This document shows, piece after piece, positions 20,061 through 32,063 of a DNA stretch of 64,000 nucleotides. Under the pieces are notes generated by a model, which did no database searches, was not told where the DNA came from, and saw only the letters and a program-made list of their open reading frames with translations. This DNA comes from Calliopsis andreniformis. Taxonomy: Eukaryota > Arthropoda > Insecta > Hymenoptera > Andrenidae. Within the stretch, counting starts at the first letter, position 1; every line of letters starts with the position of its first letter. Made by a program: the position numbers and the translations under genes. The DNA lies in assembly GCF_051401765.1 (NCBI RefSeq), contig NC_135064.1, forward strand, positions 20,124,001-20,188,000. The letters run 5' to 3'.

Positions 20061-22188
20061 ATTTTGATTAGTGGAAGAGTAATGTCTTCTTGCTCGAGTT
20101 CTGTGACTTGTGTTTTTGGGATGTTTCGAATAATGGTAATTAGGGAGCACTGGTAGCTGAGCCATGGCGTTACAGGTGCCATATCTTGCTTATTTGAAAT
20201 ACTTTGCTTATTTTGTGGTATTAGCAGAATGCCATGTTATTAGAAGGTAGCTTTTATTAGGAAATTTTTATAGAAGGATTTCTAAAACCAAGAGCTACTG
20301 TGCAGAGCTGGTAAAGTTGCACCTGAGATACAGGTTGACATAGAAGTATTTTGTTGTGTATAGAGGATACGTTGATTCAATTAGTAGTTATGACTACTTT
20401 AGCCAATAATACACTAGGTTCGAAAATGCATGTCAAATTAGGCGGTCCTGTCTACAGTAACCACATAGATCCGAATTTTTTCCAGATGGAACTTTATCAG
20501 CTATGTATAGTACATGTAGCATTTCAGTTTGGCTATCGTTGTTGTAAAGCAGGATAAAATTCTTTTTTATTTCAAAATTTCTTGTCAGCTTTTTATCTTA
20601 TATTTTTGAATATAGTTAAAGTGGATGTACCTATTCTAATTTATCGAGTAAACATCAAGTTATAGTGAAATACAAGAAGTTGAAATTTCAGTAAATTGGT
20701 TGAGTACGTATCCTCGAAGAATTAACTTTTATCTCTTGAAGCCCTTTGCTCATTTTTTGTCGAATCTTGTGTTATTTTGTTTTTGAAGTGTTTTATCATT
20801 TACCAATCAGACCCCTGAGAGTCTAAACTTAGTTTCCTCTTTCCTTACTTGCTCTGATCTGAAATGTTTTCCGTACTTTCTGTTAGTCTCGAATAGCATA
20901 CGTAACTTCGCCATTTTTCTTTTCTGTATCCCTTTCCTATATTTTTCTAATCACTTATCATAATCACAGTTTAATTAAAAAAAAAAGTTTGCCTTCAAAA
21001 AACGAATTGAATTACCATTTCGCAAAAATTCTAACAACATCGCAAACAACTGAAACTGCTTCTGCAGCCTTGAATCCAATAGAAAAATCGACTGAACCAT
21101 AAGCTCGAATGTAAGAACAAAAACTCTCCTCACATTACCATTTATCTACAATTACGCTGTTTCCCAAGCTTCACTCACATCAGCCAGAAACGTTCTCCTT
21201 CACCCTCCGTAATTGCGATTCCCCCGCACACGAGGGAGATCGCTCGATGCAAGAAAATTCCGAGGGTGCTCCGAGAACTCTGAAAAAGAAAATGTTTACC
21301 CGTCGAAAAAAAGGCAGCAGCGCTGAGGCGTTATCCAGCGGGCCAGGACGAGGGCATATTGAAAGAATTCCAGAGTGGTCCATGCCCTCGATCGTCTTTC
21401 GATCAGGGTAAACAGTAAACACGATCTCAGTAAGCTCAGTAAGCTCAGCAAAGAATTTGTGAAAGCTCGTAAAGGTAGGAGATATCTGCACGCGTGTTTT
21501 CGTAACTTCAAACCTAATGGGGCGAATAATTATGTTTGACCCATCAGCTGTAACCCCCCTAGCATTTGACCTGCCCCGCTGCAACCCCTGCCAAGTGTCA
21601 GAGGGAACCATCTCAAAGGAGCGGAATAAGGTGATAGAGTTTTCTAGATTCGGGGGGTCGGCCCGATCGAGTTATAGTTGGCGTAGGGGGTTGGATATTG
21701 AGCGTGAGACGAACCCTCGTGAATTTTTCCGGCTCGCAGTCAGCCAATAGTAAAGCAATATAGGGGAAGATGCCGGGCCGTATTTATACCGGATTCCGGA
21801 GCAGACCTTATTGCTGTTATCGGTGAATATCTCGAAATTAAATACGCCGATACGACCAGAAACCTCCCCCATCTGCCGTTTCGATCGTACGTGGAACATG
21901 TACGTATGGGCGTTGATGAGACGCCCTATAACCGTATATACGCCTCCACCCTTCCACGTTTATAGCCGACCCTCTCCACCGAGAGAGGGTGAGCGAGCCC
22001 AGATAGGGAAACCGGCAACGAAATATCGCGCAATTTGTTAATGGTGAATTTATCGCCGCAGAGAGAATTGCTTCATGCCTATCGATTGATTGGTCTCATA
22101 GATGGGAATTAATTGAAACTTTATTGATGGGAAAGATGGCTTCTGAAGACAGGTTTGGACAAATATGGAATTGATTTTTATTGTTCGT
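20061..22188. other. Unannotated stretch
   Basis: AT-rich to 21150, then more GC-rich to 22030. Small items seen: a short direct repeat of TAAGCTCAG around 21429-21449, and a tight perfect hairpin ACCCTCTC/GAGAGGGT with a 6-nt loop at 21969-21990. The 143-codon minus frame at 21180-21611 has no recognisable domain. Confidence 0.45.
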
Positions 22189-22440
22189 TTAAGGTAAATG
22201 TTCCAGTAGTTGAATATGTATCGATACCTAAACACTCGCGTTAATTTTATTCAATTTTAGACTTAAATTCTAATGTATTAGATGTACTTAATTAAAAATA
22301 AAACCTACTGGTATGAAATAGTATCCTCAGTTTCTGGGACCGCGTAATTAAAGTATCGGGATATATTGTTTTAAGTTGTTTGCTTTCTGGGACATGTGAC
22401 ATCTTAAGCGTTTAGGTATTAAGACATTTACGTTAACTAG
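22189..22440 (-). repeat. Dispersed repeat family R1, partial copy
   Basis: Read on the minus strand it begins GTTAACGTAAATGTCTTAAT and CGCTTAAGATGTCA and ends with GTTTAGGTATCG ... CAACTACTGGAACATTTACC. The same modules occur in the same order at 29527-29742, and the last part also matches 30241-30325. It is therefore an older copy in the opposite orientation. No coding capacity; class unknown. Divergence among copies is substantial, so the family is old. Confidence 0.75.
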
Positions 22441-24590
22441 AAGGTAAAGAAACTAACCCAGTTTGCTTGGGTTGTGTTTTCATTTAGGCAAAGCTTGACT
22501 AGGTTTATTTGTACCTTCTATTGTGGAATTAATTGAAGATGGTATTTTTATGGTAATGGTAGTACCTATCATAAACTTACTGTATTATTGCTATTTTACC
22601 ATATTCTCTGTGTTTTTATCGTTTGTCGGTTAAATAAAGGACCATATACAATTTCTAGTGCTACGGTAATTATAACACAGATAAATTGTGCGTAATGCTC
22701 GACAAAAACATTTTGAAGTATTCTTTAGTCCACTTTGAAGCTGCAGTTTACTGCATTTCTGGTTTGGTCCGCATTTGTCATGGTTTGCTGATCACCTCTG
22801 ATTCAATGCTTTCAATATTTTCACTGGTCTGTTTTCTACATCAAACAGAGCACACATCACTACATTTTGAAACCTATTTTCAAATGTTCTATCTGTATCT
22901 TCTGACTCACCCAAAGTGGAGTTTTTAATTGGTAAAAGCTTATACAGAATTCAAATAATAACATTAAATTGTGTAATTTTCTTCTTTAATTCATTTCAAC
23001 TTCAACTAAGTTTAAATGACTTATAATAAAAAGTACTGTACTGGAGTGCAGCCTTACCAGTTTTGCACAGTACTGAAATCAGCACGCTACTAATTATGTC
23101 GCAGCCCTTGTGTAATTACAAAAAATGACACGCTATTCGTGATTGCGCGAATCCAATATCGATCAGGTTTATAGCCAGGAGATGTGGAAATAGGGATTCG
23201 CGACGAGATATTGATGCATTCTATCACGGAAATCTCCAGGGGTATTGCCGCTGCATTCCTATGCGCTCGTGTCTGTCGGTGAACCGATGCGATGGTTCCA
23301 CGGCGCAGACATAAAGTCACGTTCTCATCATCACGACCCCGTATTTCTTTGCCACGGAGTCTCCATTCAGGCGAGTTTCCTGTAATTCATACAATTACAA
23401 AGTAAACGGAACGCTGTAATGAAACGTAAACTTCTGGCTGAAAAAACTCAAGCGTTCAAAAAAACGCGGATAAAATGGTGCTTTTCAGGGGCTCGAACGC
23501 TGGTGAGTAGTTTTAATGGAAAAATAGCTGGCCCTTGTCGAAGATAGATGCGTTTGACTCTCTAATCATCGAAAGATCGAGGGACACTCGAAACAAGGAC
23601 GGATCGGCGGGCTGACGGGAAAGTACGAATGATTATATCGCAATATTCGATCCATCGAGCGGCTGAATTCGAAGGAAGCCACTCGACCTCGTTCAATCCC
23701 CTTATCAGCTGTGTCTCCGGTTCTCTCTAATCTCTTTGTGTATTTCGAACCCTCTTCTCTCTCCTTTCGTGCTCGCCCTTTTGCCTCCGACTCGTCTTCG
23801 TCGGAAATTCCCCGACTATCGACACGCGTACCGGTAATTATTCGTCTCTAATGAAAATTCTGCTGGCATTGGCATCGGTGAATCAGGAATACCTGGGTCG
23901 TCCAGCTTTCAGATTACGGGAATCTTGAGGCTTCCAGTTCAATGGTAAAAAGCTGGGATCACGCCGAGTAGTCGTACGGTTTCGAGTGGAATCTGTTTTT
24001 GAGCATATTTTAGCGGTGACTAAATAGGTATTTCTAGGTGTAATAGACTGATTTTAGGATATGTAATATGTCGACTTGACGGTGCCAGGAATATTCTATG
24101 CATATGGAGATTTAGAAAGACATTTTTAAGAATGGACGATGTTTTCATGGAGTACTCAATCAGCTGATTCAAATTTTATTATTTTCGCATTAATAACCAC
24201 TTCTGTGAAAGAATTTTCAATTTTGAAAATTTCATGTGTAAGTACTTACTTTAGAATTGATGGGTACACGAAAAATTCATGAACTAATGAGAGTAACCCA
24301 CAAGCTTAAACCTCAATTTATAAGGGCATCAGTAACCAGAACCTAATATCGCAATATCACTATCATGAAAAATTATTTAGAATACCCAGTATAAAGAATA
24401 CTCACAATTTCTCTCTTTGAAACTTGAGTTAATATAAATTCTGTAATCCCACTACATCACCCACGAGTTAAATAATAACGAACACAATAAACCTACAGCT
24501 AAAAGCCTAACTTCTACACCAAAAACTCTCGAATACCACAACTTCCCAGAATGTTCTCTGACAGCGTATCTACCAATCCTCCAAGGCCCA
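22441..24590. other. Unannotated mostly AT-rich stretch
   Basis: Several 61-80-codon frames (for example 22686-22928 plus, 23090-23320 minus) but no domain. The part 23100-23950 is GC-richer and pyrimidine-rich around 23690-23810. No repeats recognised. Confidence 0.45.
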
Positions 24591-25340
24591 CGAAGCTGGC
24601 ATAAGAGTAGTTCCCAAGATTAAATTAGCCGAGCCAGTAGTTACGTACGCAATGCGTTAACACCGTTGATCACTTTCGCAGGGAATTCCGAATCGACGGC
24701 TGTTTGAATTATCGAGCGGTCTGCCGGCGGTCCAATTATGTTAGACTAACGTTGGACACTCGACCCAGCCGAGTACGTACGACCAGGCTACGTTCGGACG
24801 TCACGACCCGTGCAAACCGTAATTAGGCGAAGTTCGAGGCTTTCGGAACTTAAATTCCCTCGGTTGGCGTGCTGGAGCCGCGGGGCGCGGTCACTAAGTT
24901 ACGGTTAAAGAACTTGCCGTCCTGTCGTGTTTGAGTTAGTTCCCTCCTCGTAGCGCACGAATCCGCAAGCCGTGAATTAGTAGAATCGAAGCTTTGTCCT
25001 CTTGTTTCTCCGAGGAGCGGAATTTTTACGCCCCCTTTACGGCACTTTTGTTATCTAACTTTTCCGCTGGGTTTTCGTCCCTCTCCACTCCTACCTACCC
25101 CCTTTCCACCCCCTCCATCGTTTCGTACTCCAGCGTCGCATTGTTCCGTCGTCGGCTAGTAAATATTTCTAACTCGCCGCGCGTTCGTCCTGGCCACTCG
25201 CGTGCATACGGCGCCCTGCATGGTTGTTGTCGCCGGAGAAAAAGGTGGGACGAGTCGAGGGGCGCGAGCTCGATCGTAACAATGACGCGAAAGCGAATCC
25301 GTGAACGTTATTGCTGCCGGAGGAAATGAAACGTGGATTC
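24591..25340. other. CpG-rich block
   Basis: CG-dense sequence with pieces such as ACGTACGCAATGCG and several TAATTA/ATTAG words in its first half. The plus frame of 111 codons at 24994-25329 is serine/arginine-rich and looks like chance. A candidate for conserved non-coding or promoter DNA. Confidence 0.3.
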
Positions 25341-26378
25341 AAGGTGCAGAGAGCTGCTTGAAACGGAATAAAACAACAGGTGACGTTTATTAAGGTTGTA
25401 AATTCGAGGTCGTGCTTGAAATTGTAACAATTTTATATGCCGACCGGCGCGAATTGCGAAAGCGATACACGGTGCTCTCAGATTCTGGGTACACTGGGAC
25501 AAATTATGACGCGGAATGCACCTGGAATAGGATACGTTTCTCGATGTACCGTTTACTGGGGAATCTTTCTCGGGCACCGGAGGTATTCACGTTTTTCAAG
25601 AGTAATATTTTTATTGAAATGTGAATTACAAGTGTCGCGTCGAAGGTACGCAGAATTTTGATCTCGTGCACAGGAATGTGGGGTACGTAGATATTTTATC
25701 GGTGGTATTCGTTTTGAGCCTTTAAGAGTGAAATAACTCCTCGAAGACCGTGCATTGAAACGTATGATAGATCACTAACAACTTATTTTGGATGTTTGAA
25801 TATTAAATTTCTTTCACTTGGGTACACTTCTATAAAAATGTCACAAAAATATGGAGTAGTGGGCAATAAAATTGCACTGCACTTTAAATACAATTTATTG
25901 AACATGTAGACTCCTATGTGCGAGTTTAACCAAAAATGTTTATGTTTCTAAAATAGTACAGTTCTTATTTTTATGACTGCTACTACTAAAATATCTTTTA
26001 AGTAGTATGACTCCGCCTGTAGTAAACCATTGCCGAAGTCGAGTGAAGTAGATACGTTTTGAGTCAGACATATAGGACGTAGTACAATCTCTGCTCAGAC
26101 ATATGTCTCACAAGTTTACCAAATAGAAATTATACAGTACTGTAACTTTTTGAATTAGTAACAGCTGGTGTGATTTATAACCTACATTTTTCCTAAAATA
26201 TATGTATTTCGTTTCAAAGTAACTTATGGTTTTGTACAAACTTTTGGGGCAAAATTTATAAGCCTACCCCATATATTCTTGCACAAATATTCATAAATAA
26301 GTAAATTCACTACATATTAAAATAGCTTCTATACATCTTCGTTTGTAAAATGGTAAAATCTCTCAAAACTTGTCAGTT
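25341..26378. other. Unannotated stretch
   Basis: No gene. The piece 26060-26115 contains GAGTCAGACATAT and CTCAGACATATGTCTCAC, which resemble the ends of the 35-bp foldback family, but the match is too short to call a copy. Confidence 0.4.
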
Positions 26379-26446
26379 TTAACCCTCGGATAGAGCGAGC
26401 GGACTCAGTGTCACTTTTGATCCACTGTTCGCCGTCCAAGGGTTAA
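26379..26446. mobile_element. Small TTAA-flanked palindromic element (MITE-like)
   Basis: Starts TTAACCCTCGGATAG and ends CGTCCAAGGGTTAA, so the two termini are near-perfect inverted copies (TTAACCCTYGGA), with GTGTCAC and GAGTCC words toward the centre. Only 68 bp long. TTAA ends and the CCCT start suggest a piggyBac-type non-autonomous element, or an internally deleted remnant. Confidence 0.55.
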
Positions 26447-29400
26447 AATATCTGCAAAAATGAATTTTTAGACTGAGCCAGTTTTATCTAAAAAGTCAGA
26501 TCGCAAAGAGCAAACTTTTTTACCATAAAAAATATCGATCTGGTTACCTGAAAGAATTACTTCCCTTAGTTGTATCAGCTTTCGACGCTCTAATTATCAA
26601 GAGAATAGTTAATTATTACTGAATCTCCGTTTCTATTATAATAAGCCCCATGGATGGAAAGTGGGCTCGAGGAAAGTAAACGGTGTTCAATCCCGTTCCA
26701 AATAAGTTGTGTTAGGAATAATGCGGCCGAATGGAATCGGCGCGGTTTTTTCTCTCCTGTTCACGGCCTTTCCAGTCCATTTTCAGCCATTAATCACGGA
26801 AGCTCGACTGTTTGGAGGAAAGCACCTGACCTAATTTGAGCGCGGCGAATGGTGAATCGCACTCGACGTACTTCACTTTGTTATCAATCGGAGTTTTATC
26901 GACGTTCATTGAAAGTACGATGTTGCCCGGGGATTCTGCAACCTCAGCGCTCCGCGATCCCGATCGGCGGGGAATCTGAACTCTGTCAGCCTCTCTCTGA
27001 ACTTTAAATCGACTGCCCGCGAAATATGTTCATGGAAGCGGCAAAGGTGCCATAATTCGGCTCATTCTACTTTACAATGAGAAAGGAAGCGGCTTTCCGA
27101 CCGTTTCTTCCTGTTTTAAAACTTCGTTAGGTACTTCGAAATATGCGAGCAGAACGATTTAGGAGTCTCTGGAGCGATTTGGGGACATAAAAGTAATGGA
27201 AGGACTGTATTCATATACAGGAGATTCAAGCTGAAGTAAGGCACTTAAATATCTCCTGTGTTTTTAATAACACGAAGTTTTTAAAAATTAAAAAAGATAA
27301 TCTTACACAAAAGACTGTTTTTTAATGATATTTTTCTTTTTTAATCGTTCAAATTATAATATGGACGATTTTCGTGTTCTTAAAAACAGAAGAGATATTG
27401 ATATAGCCTGCTAGAGTATGGAAACCCTGTATATTATCTTCAGAAACATGGAATTATATCTTCGAGTTGTATATGTACGTACCTACACTCTTAACAATTA
27501 AAATTATCGAATCATGTAACACAATTCTTCGCTTACAGGATGAGAAATATTTTTCCATGATTCTTTTACTTCATGGACTAATCCATAAATATACATCACA
27601 CCGAAGGTATTCCGCTTGCCACAAGTTCAGCAAACGTGGCACGAAGTCCACGGAAATGGAATGGCGTTACGTTTTTATTTAAAGTTCTAATTAAATGAAA
27701 CGTTACATGCGGTCCCGCATATACCCCGAACATCTAAGCTGCTTATCGTCGCTAGCGGAACAGTCGAATTTATAGAAACACGGAAACGTACGACTCGACG
27801 ACCGCTTTAATTCGATTTTATAACGACAGAAATTGCTGGTCGGTCGCCAGTTACGTTCCCTGAGCGGTGTAACGTGCGGGTATCCGCCGCGAAATTTCGC
27901 GAATTACACGCCAGAATTATCAACCTCGACGTCTCTATCGTCGCTGTGGCGTAGCACGGCAGCAATTAAACGAAAACGCACCACTGCGATAATTTACCGC
28001 GCCCCACGATTTATATTCTACTTAATACTGCATAATGCGAAGGCGAATAATTACACACGTCTATTTCGCTTTGACTTCGAAACACTGTAGCGTCGACATT
28101 TAGCTGGTCTATCGAAATAAGAAATAGAGTATTTTACAGACTCGTAGTTACCTTCACCATTTTTTTCAAATTATTCTCCTACTCCTTGTCAGTCTTATTT
28201 TTAACGAGTTAGAACTAGTCACTGTACATTCCCAGGGTATAAAATTCTACCTCTTGCAACTTGAAAATTTCTGCAACTTTTACGACTTCAAAATTCCAAC
28301 ACGAACACTTCTTAATCCCTTACATTTTGCAAGTTCGTTTTTAGAACAGCTCATTTCTTTGAATATGCGTGTGACCTGTTAAACGAATAAAAACTGACAC
28401 GAATAACCTCTTCCGAGTGGTTGCCCAAATATTGTCGATTTTTCAGAAAGATTCAAAAATTGATTTCCCCATTGGACGTGCATAGTCTGACTTGTACAGA
28501 TTGAATCCTAGAGATTGATTAGCGGGAGATAGGATCTGTCTTGCTGTCAGATGCAGCGTTCGTTTTTTCGTGTACTCTACATGGATAGAGCGAAAGCAGG
28601 TCTACTCTCTTTCGAAATTGATCGACCAACAATTCTCTCTATCCCGATGGCGAGGGTACCCTCGATCGTCTCTGACCCCTAAGTTTCACGGGCACGAGTC
28701 CCCATTCTATTTCCCTAAGTGCATTGATTCCACGATAGCAGGAAAGCAACAGCGATAAACTATGCTTAATAAACTCGAGCAGTGCCCCATTCCATCTCGA
28801 AATTTCCAAAGGCTAGGGGAATTTTATTTTCCGTATCATTTCGGTCGTGTATCAAGCGAAATGGTTGAAATTCTCCACGGTGCATTATTCGCGCGGCGGG
28901 TAGAACGAGTTTAAAGTCCTTTCAGAGTTAATTATCCTCGTAACCTGAGGTCGGGGTCGGCTGGTATTTCGCGTCCCTGCGCCAGGCAAATATTCTATAA
29001 CAAAGACTCTTTAACCTGTCTTATATTCCCGGGGCCGAAAAGCCGTATTGCGGCTCTGCCCTAGATTTGGTGTAATTTGGAGTGCGATCGTTAACGAAAG
29101 AGCCCCCCCACGAAGGTGGCTCGTTTGTGTGCGAGCTAACTACTCCGTTTGAGCGGCACCCGCGCCCGCGCGCACACCTGTGCACCTGCTCCCTCTAATG
29201 TATTCTTCTCGGGGCGGGACGGGGATCAAAAATCATCTGCCACGAGATACCCATTCTTTCAGCGATAAGGTACATGTCCCAACAGCCGACTGTGTCCCGC
29301 TGTTTGGACATTAGCGCCAATTTTATTTCATTTTCAGCTTAAAGACTTCCACAGACCGACGCGAATTTTCTGTAGCTGTAGCGAATTCGCAGCGAATTTA

Positions 29401-29526
29401 GAAAACAGACATTCGAATTGATATTGGCGCGAGGAGGATGTCAAGAAAAATTTCTCGCGAATTCGCTGCTGTAGCGGTAAACTAGGGTTGGCTGTGGGAG
29501 CCTTAAGTTTTAAGAAAAATCTGGTG
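26447..29526. other. Unannotated stretch
   Basis: AT-rich parts alternate with GC-richer ones. The part 29085-29190 is GC-rich, with a CG-alternating tract followed by two CACCTG E-boxes (29175-29180 and 29183-29188). Frames up to 85 codons (27833-28090) have no recognised domain. No RNA gene seen. Confidence 0.4.
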
Positions 29527-29763
29527 TTAAGGTAAATGTCTCGGTACTAGAACGCTTAAGATGTCAAATGTTCTAGTAAGTGAATAATCTGAGACTACAT
29601 GTTTCGATACTTAAAGGTCCCAGTAAATAAGGATATTATTTTATAACACTAGTTTTTATTTTTAATGAGGTATGCATAAGGTATTAGAATTCGGGTATCA
29701 GGCCATGGTCAACTACTGGGGCATCTACCGTAATAATAAAAAATGAGGAATATTAAAATAGTA

Positions 29764-30193
29764 TACAGGGTGTTCCCGAGTTAAATGGTCAAAGTTTAGA
29801 TATGAATTTAGGACCGTAAAACGAACAAATTTTTCCTCTGGAACTACGCTCGCAAACGCTTGCTTTATGAGATATTTATTTTTAAAGTTATGAGAATACA
29901 GAAACAAATGACATCGAAATAGTCTAGGTTTATTCGTTTGTTGATAAAGAAGAATATGGTTGCTATATTATTTAATCAAAATGACTGCCTCCATCTTGGA
30001 TACAAGCAATGTAGCTATCAATGACAGAATAAGCGGCCGATGGCCGAGTGGTCGATATCGGCATATTCAATATTAGAACACATATTTCTTGAAGAAAGCG
30101 TTTGCAAGCATACTTCCAGAAGAAAAATTTGTTTGTTTTACGATCCTAAATTCACATCTAAAGTTTGACTATTTAACCCAGGAGCACCCTGTA
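29764..30193. mobile_element. TA-flanked MITE, 430 bp, long inverted arms
   Basis: Termini TACAGGGTGTTCC and its inverted partner GGAGCACCCTGTA, flanked by TA on both sides (29762-29763, 30194-30195). The arms match over about 110 bp (the left arm includes GAATTTAGGACCGTAAAACG, the right arm the same module inverted). The TA duplication and CAGGGTG ends fit the Tc1/mariner group. The related R1 sequence at 30345-30362 shows the unoccupied target. The middle holds an A-box-like TGGCCGAGTGG at about 30042 without a B box. No transposase. Confidence 0.85.
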
Positions 30194-30429
30194 TATTCAG
30201 TTACTGAGACGCAATTCAAGTATCTGGATATTTCATATAAAAATTGAAGCCTAAAATTGAATAAAATTAACGTTAGTGTTCAGGTATCGGGACATAGTCA
30301 ACTACTGAAACATTTATTTTACTGATCAAAAACGAAGAATATTAAAATAGTATATACAGTTATCGAGACACAGTCGAAGTGTTGATATATGAATTTTTTG
30401 GTCGTGCACTTACTGAGAAATTTGACATC

Positions 30430-30654
30430 TTAACCCTCAACTACTATTCTTGGTCTATCAGGCTGCTACTAACTACTTATTTATATCTATTTCCCTTTCT
30501 TCATTATTAACGTGCAAAGCGACAACAATTGATTTTGATTTTGTATTTACCACTTTTATATTAACAATAACGCAATAAACATCATTTGTTCAATTCTCTG
30601 CAATCGCCAATATTAGTTACGTAACTTTTAATAGGTATAGCAGTGAAGGGTTAA
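30430..30654. mobile_element. TTAA-flanked MITE, 225 bp
   Basis: TTAACCCTCAACTACTAT at the left and the inverted TTAACCCTTCACTGCTAT at the right agree at 15 of 18 positions. The R1 repeat at 29547-29565 and in the 22189-22440 copy shows the uninterrupted ...ACTTAAGATGTC... or ...GCTTAAGATGTC... site, proving TTAA as target duplication. This is the piggyBac signature. No coding capacity. Confidence 0.8.
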
Positions 30655-30682
30655 GTGTCCAGGTATAATGACATTTACGTCC

Positions 30683-31673
30683 CTAGCAAACGTGAGCAGT
30701 TATCGTCAAGGGCTGACCTATCTAAAATATTGCCTGCGGTAAAATCAATCGAAGCGAGTCGATAACACGAACCTTTGACGACCGTTCACGCAAAACATCA
30801 ACGCTCGCGTTTTACAGCCGTAACGATGGACTTTATATTCCTCCACGTCGAGTAGGACGCGTCCGCAAGTTTTCGCATCTCGATCTGCGTGTTTGTCGTT
30901 GCGCTCGGACGAATCGCGATTAAACGATTGAAGATGGAATCAGTCTGTTTATCTGTCGCGCAGGGAACGTAAAACTGCGTGCATCGAAATAAACGCGCGC
31001 TCCAGTTTTCACGGATGCTGCAGAAGCGAAATAATAAACAGAGGCGTTGGCGTATTTTGTCGGCGTTCCTGTCAGAAGGGATCGATAGATTGCACGGAGA
31101 ATGGAGCATTGTCGGGTAAATAGTCGCGTCTCCGGCGCTACCAGAGGACTTCAGGATCGGTTGACCGCGCGTCAGACGCGTTTATGAGCTGATTCATGTT
31201 TGCGTTTGCATATCGGTCGGTGTATTAAGAGCGTATGCTACGGCTGTTTGCTGACTCATCCTCATCCCCGTTCGCTGCAAAGTGTTGCTCGTATCCTTTT
31301 GTTTCTCCACGCTGCAGCGCTCCGCGACGCTGTTTGCCCTTTCAAGGCACATATGCTGGAGGAATGACTAGAACGTGGCGCACGTGGTCGTTGCATTCTG
31401 TCTGGCAAGGCGCAATGTATTAAGGTTCCGTGCTTGTTAGATCGTTCCAGCGAAGACTCTGGCGCATGTACTGCCGATGGTACGAGCTAATTGTCGCGTA
31501 GTGGCTTTTCGCGAGCTGGTCCTGGATGCAAAACTGCGTTGTATTTCTATCTGGTAGAACTTGGCTCGGAGAGTAACCTAATTCGAGTGAAAGAGATGAA
31601 GTATGCAGTAGGTACGCCTGTTTCGTTTGGAAACGCTGGGAGACTTTGCAATGTCCTGATACATAGAGAGAAT
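30683..31673. other. Unannotated stretch, CpG-rich at 30770-31480
   Basis: Contains CG-rich sequence with a 103-codon minus frame (30798-31109) of cysteine/arginine-rich composition and no recognised domain. No RNA or repeat identified. Confidence 0.35.
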
Positions 31674-31755
31674 ACTATTATAGTATTATATAATTATATA
31701 CTATATAATTATATACTATTATATATATAATTATATACTATAATACTATTATAGT
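31674..31755. repeat. AT-only quasi-palindrome
   Basis: About 82 bp made almost only of TA, TATA and TAATTATATA words. The left ACTATTATAGTATTATA and the right TATAATACTATTATAGT are nearly inverted copies, so the whole tract can form a cruciform. Probably an expanded AT microsatellite. Confidence 0.7.
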
Positions 31756-31913
31756 GCATTCAGTTTACTTGGTGGAGGCATAGAAGTAGATTTTAGGACT
31801 AAACTGACTTCTATTTTTATTAAGCATAGAGTCTGAACCCAACCAAACTGTGTTCCTCTCTTAACAATAGTCCAAAGATATACATTTCTAACATTTACTA
31901 GCTTCCAGCAATA

Positions 31914-32046
31914 TAAAGGTGGGTCTATTCTACATGTCATATAACTTTCTAGAAAACAGAAAAGAGACATATGTATACCATCTCTCTATTTTCTGTTTAT
32001 TAAAAAGTTTCATAACTCTTATATAACATAGCGTAGACCCACCTTA
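31914..32046. mobile_element. MITE of the AAGGTGGGTCTAC family, copy 1
   Basis: Left end TAAAGGTGGGTCTA, right end TAGACCCACCTTA. Between them the arms stay similar (CATATAACTTTCTAG versus the inverse of GTTTCATAACTCTTATATAAC; AGAAAACAGAAAAGAGA versus the inverse of TCTCTATTTTCTGTTTA), so almost the whole 133 bp folds back. Flanking TA bases suggest a TA duplication. Copy 2 lies 17 bp away in the same arrangement. Confidence 0.75.
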
Positions 32047-32063
32047 ACCCAGCAAAGGCTCCT

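Larger units (their letters stand above)
29527..30682. repeat. R1 family copy with inverted ends, split by two younger elements
   Basis: The left end, TTAAGGTAAATGTC ... CGCTTAAGATGTCAAATG, and the reverse complement of the right end, ACGTAAATGTCAT ... CACTTAAGATGTCAAAT, match over about 60 bp, so the copy has long inverted termini. Inside are two related stretches, 29690-29757 and 30280-30360, both with GTCAACTACTG and GAATATTAAAATAGTATA. Interrupting it are a TA-flanked element (29764-30193) and a TTAA-flanked element (30430-30654). Without them the copy is about 500 bp. No open frame. Confidence 0.75.

Noticed and set aside
26060..26115. Possible third copy of the 35-bp foldback family
   Set aside because: Only GTCAGACATAT-type words are shared; the TATTCTACT half is missing, so homology is not supported.
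30036..30070. tRNA-like TGGCCGAGTGGTC (A-box type) inside the 29764-30193 element
   Set aside because: No B box or cloverleaf downstream; a chance or relic match, not a tRNA gene or a supported SINE head.
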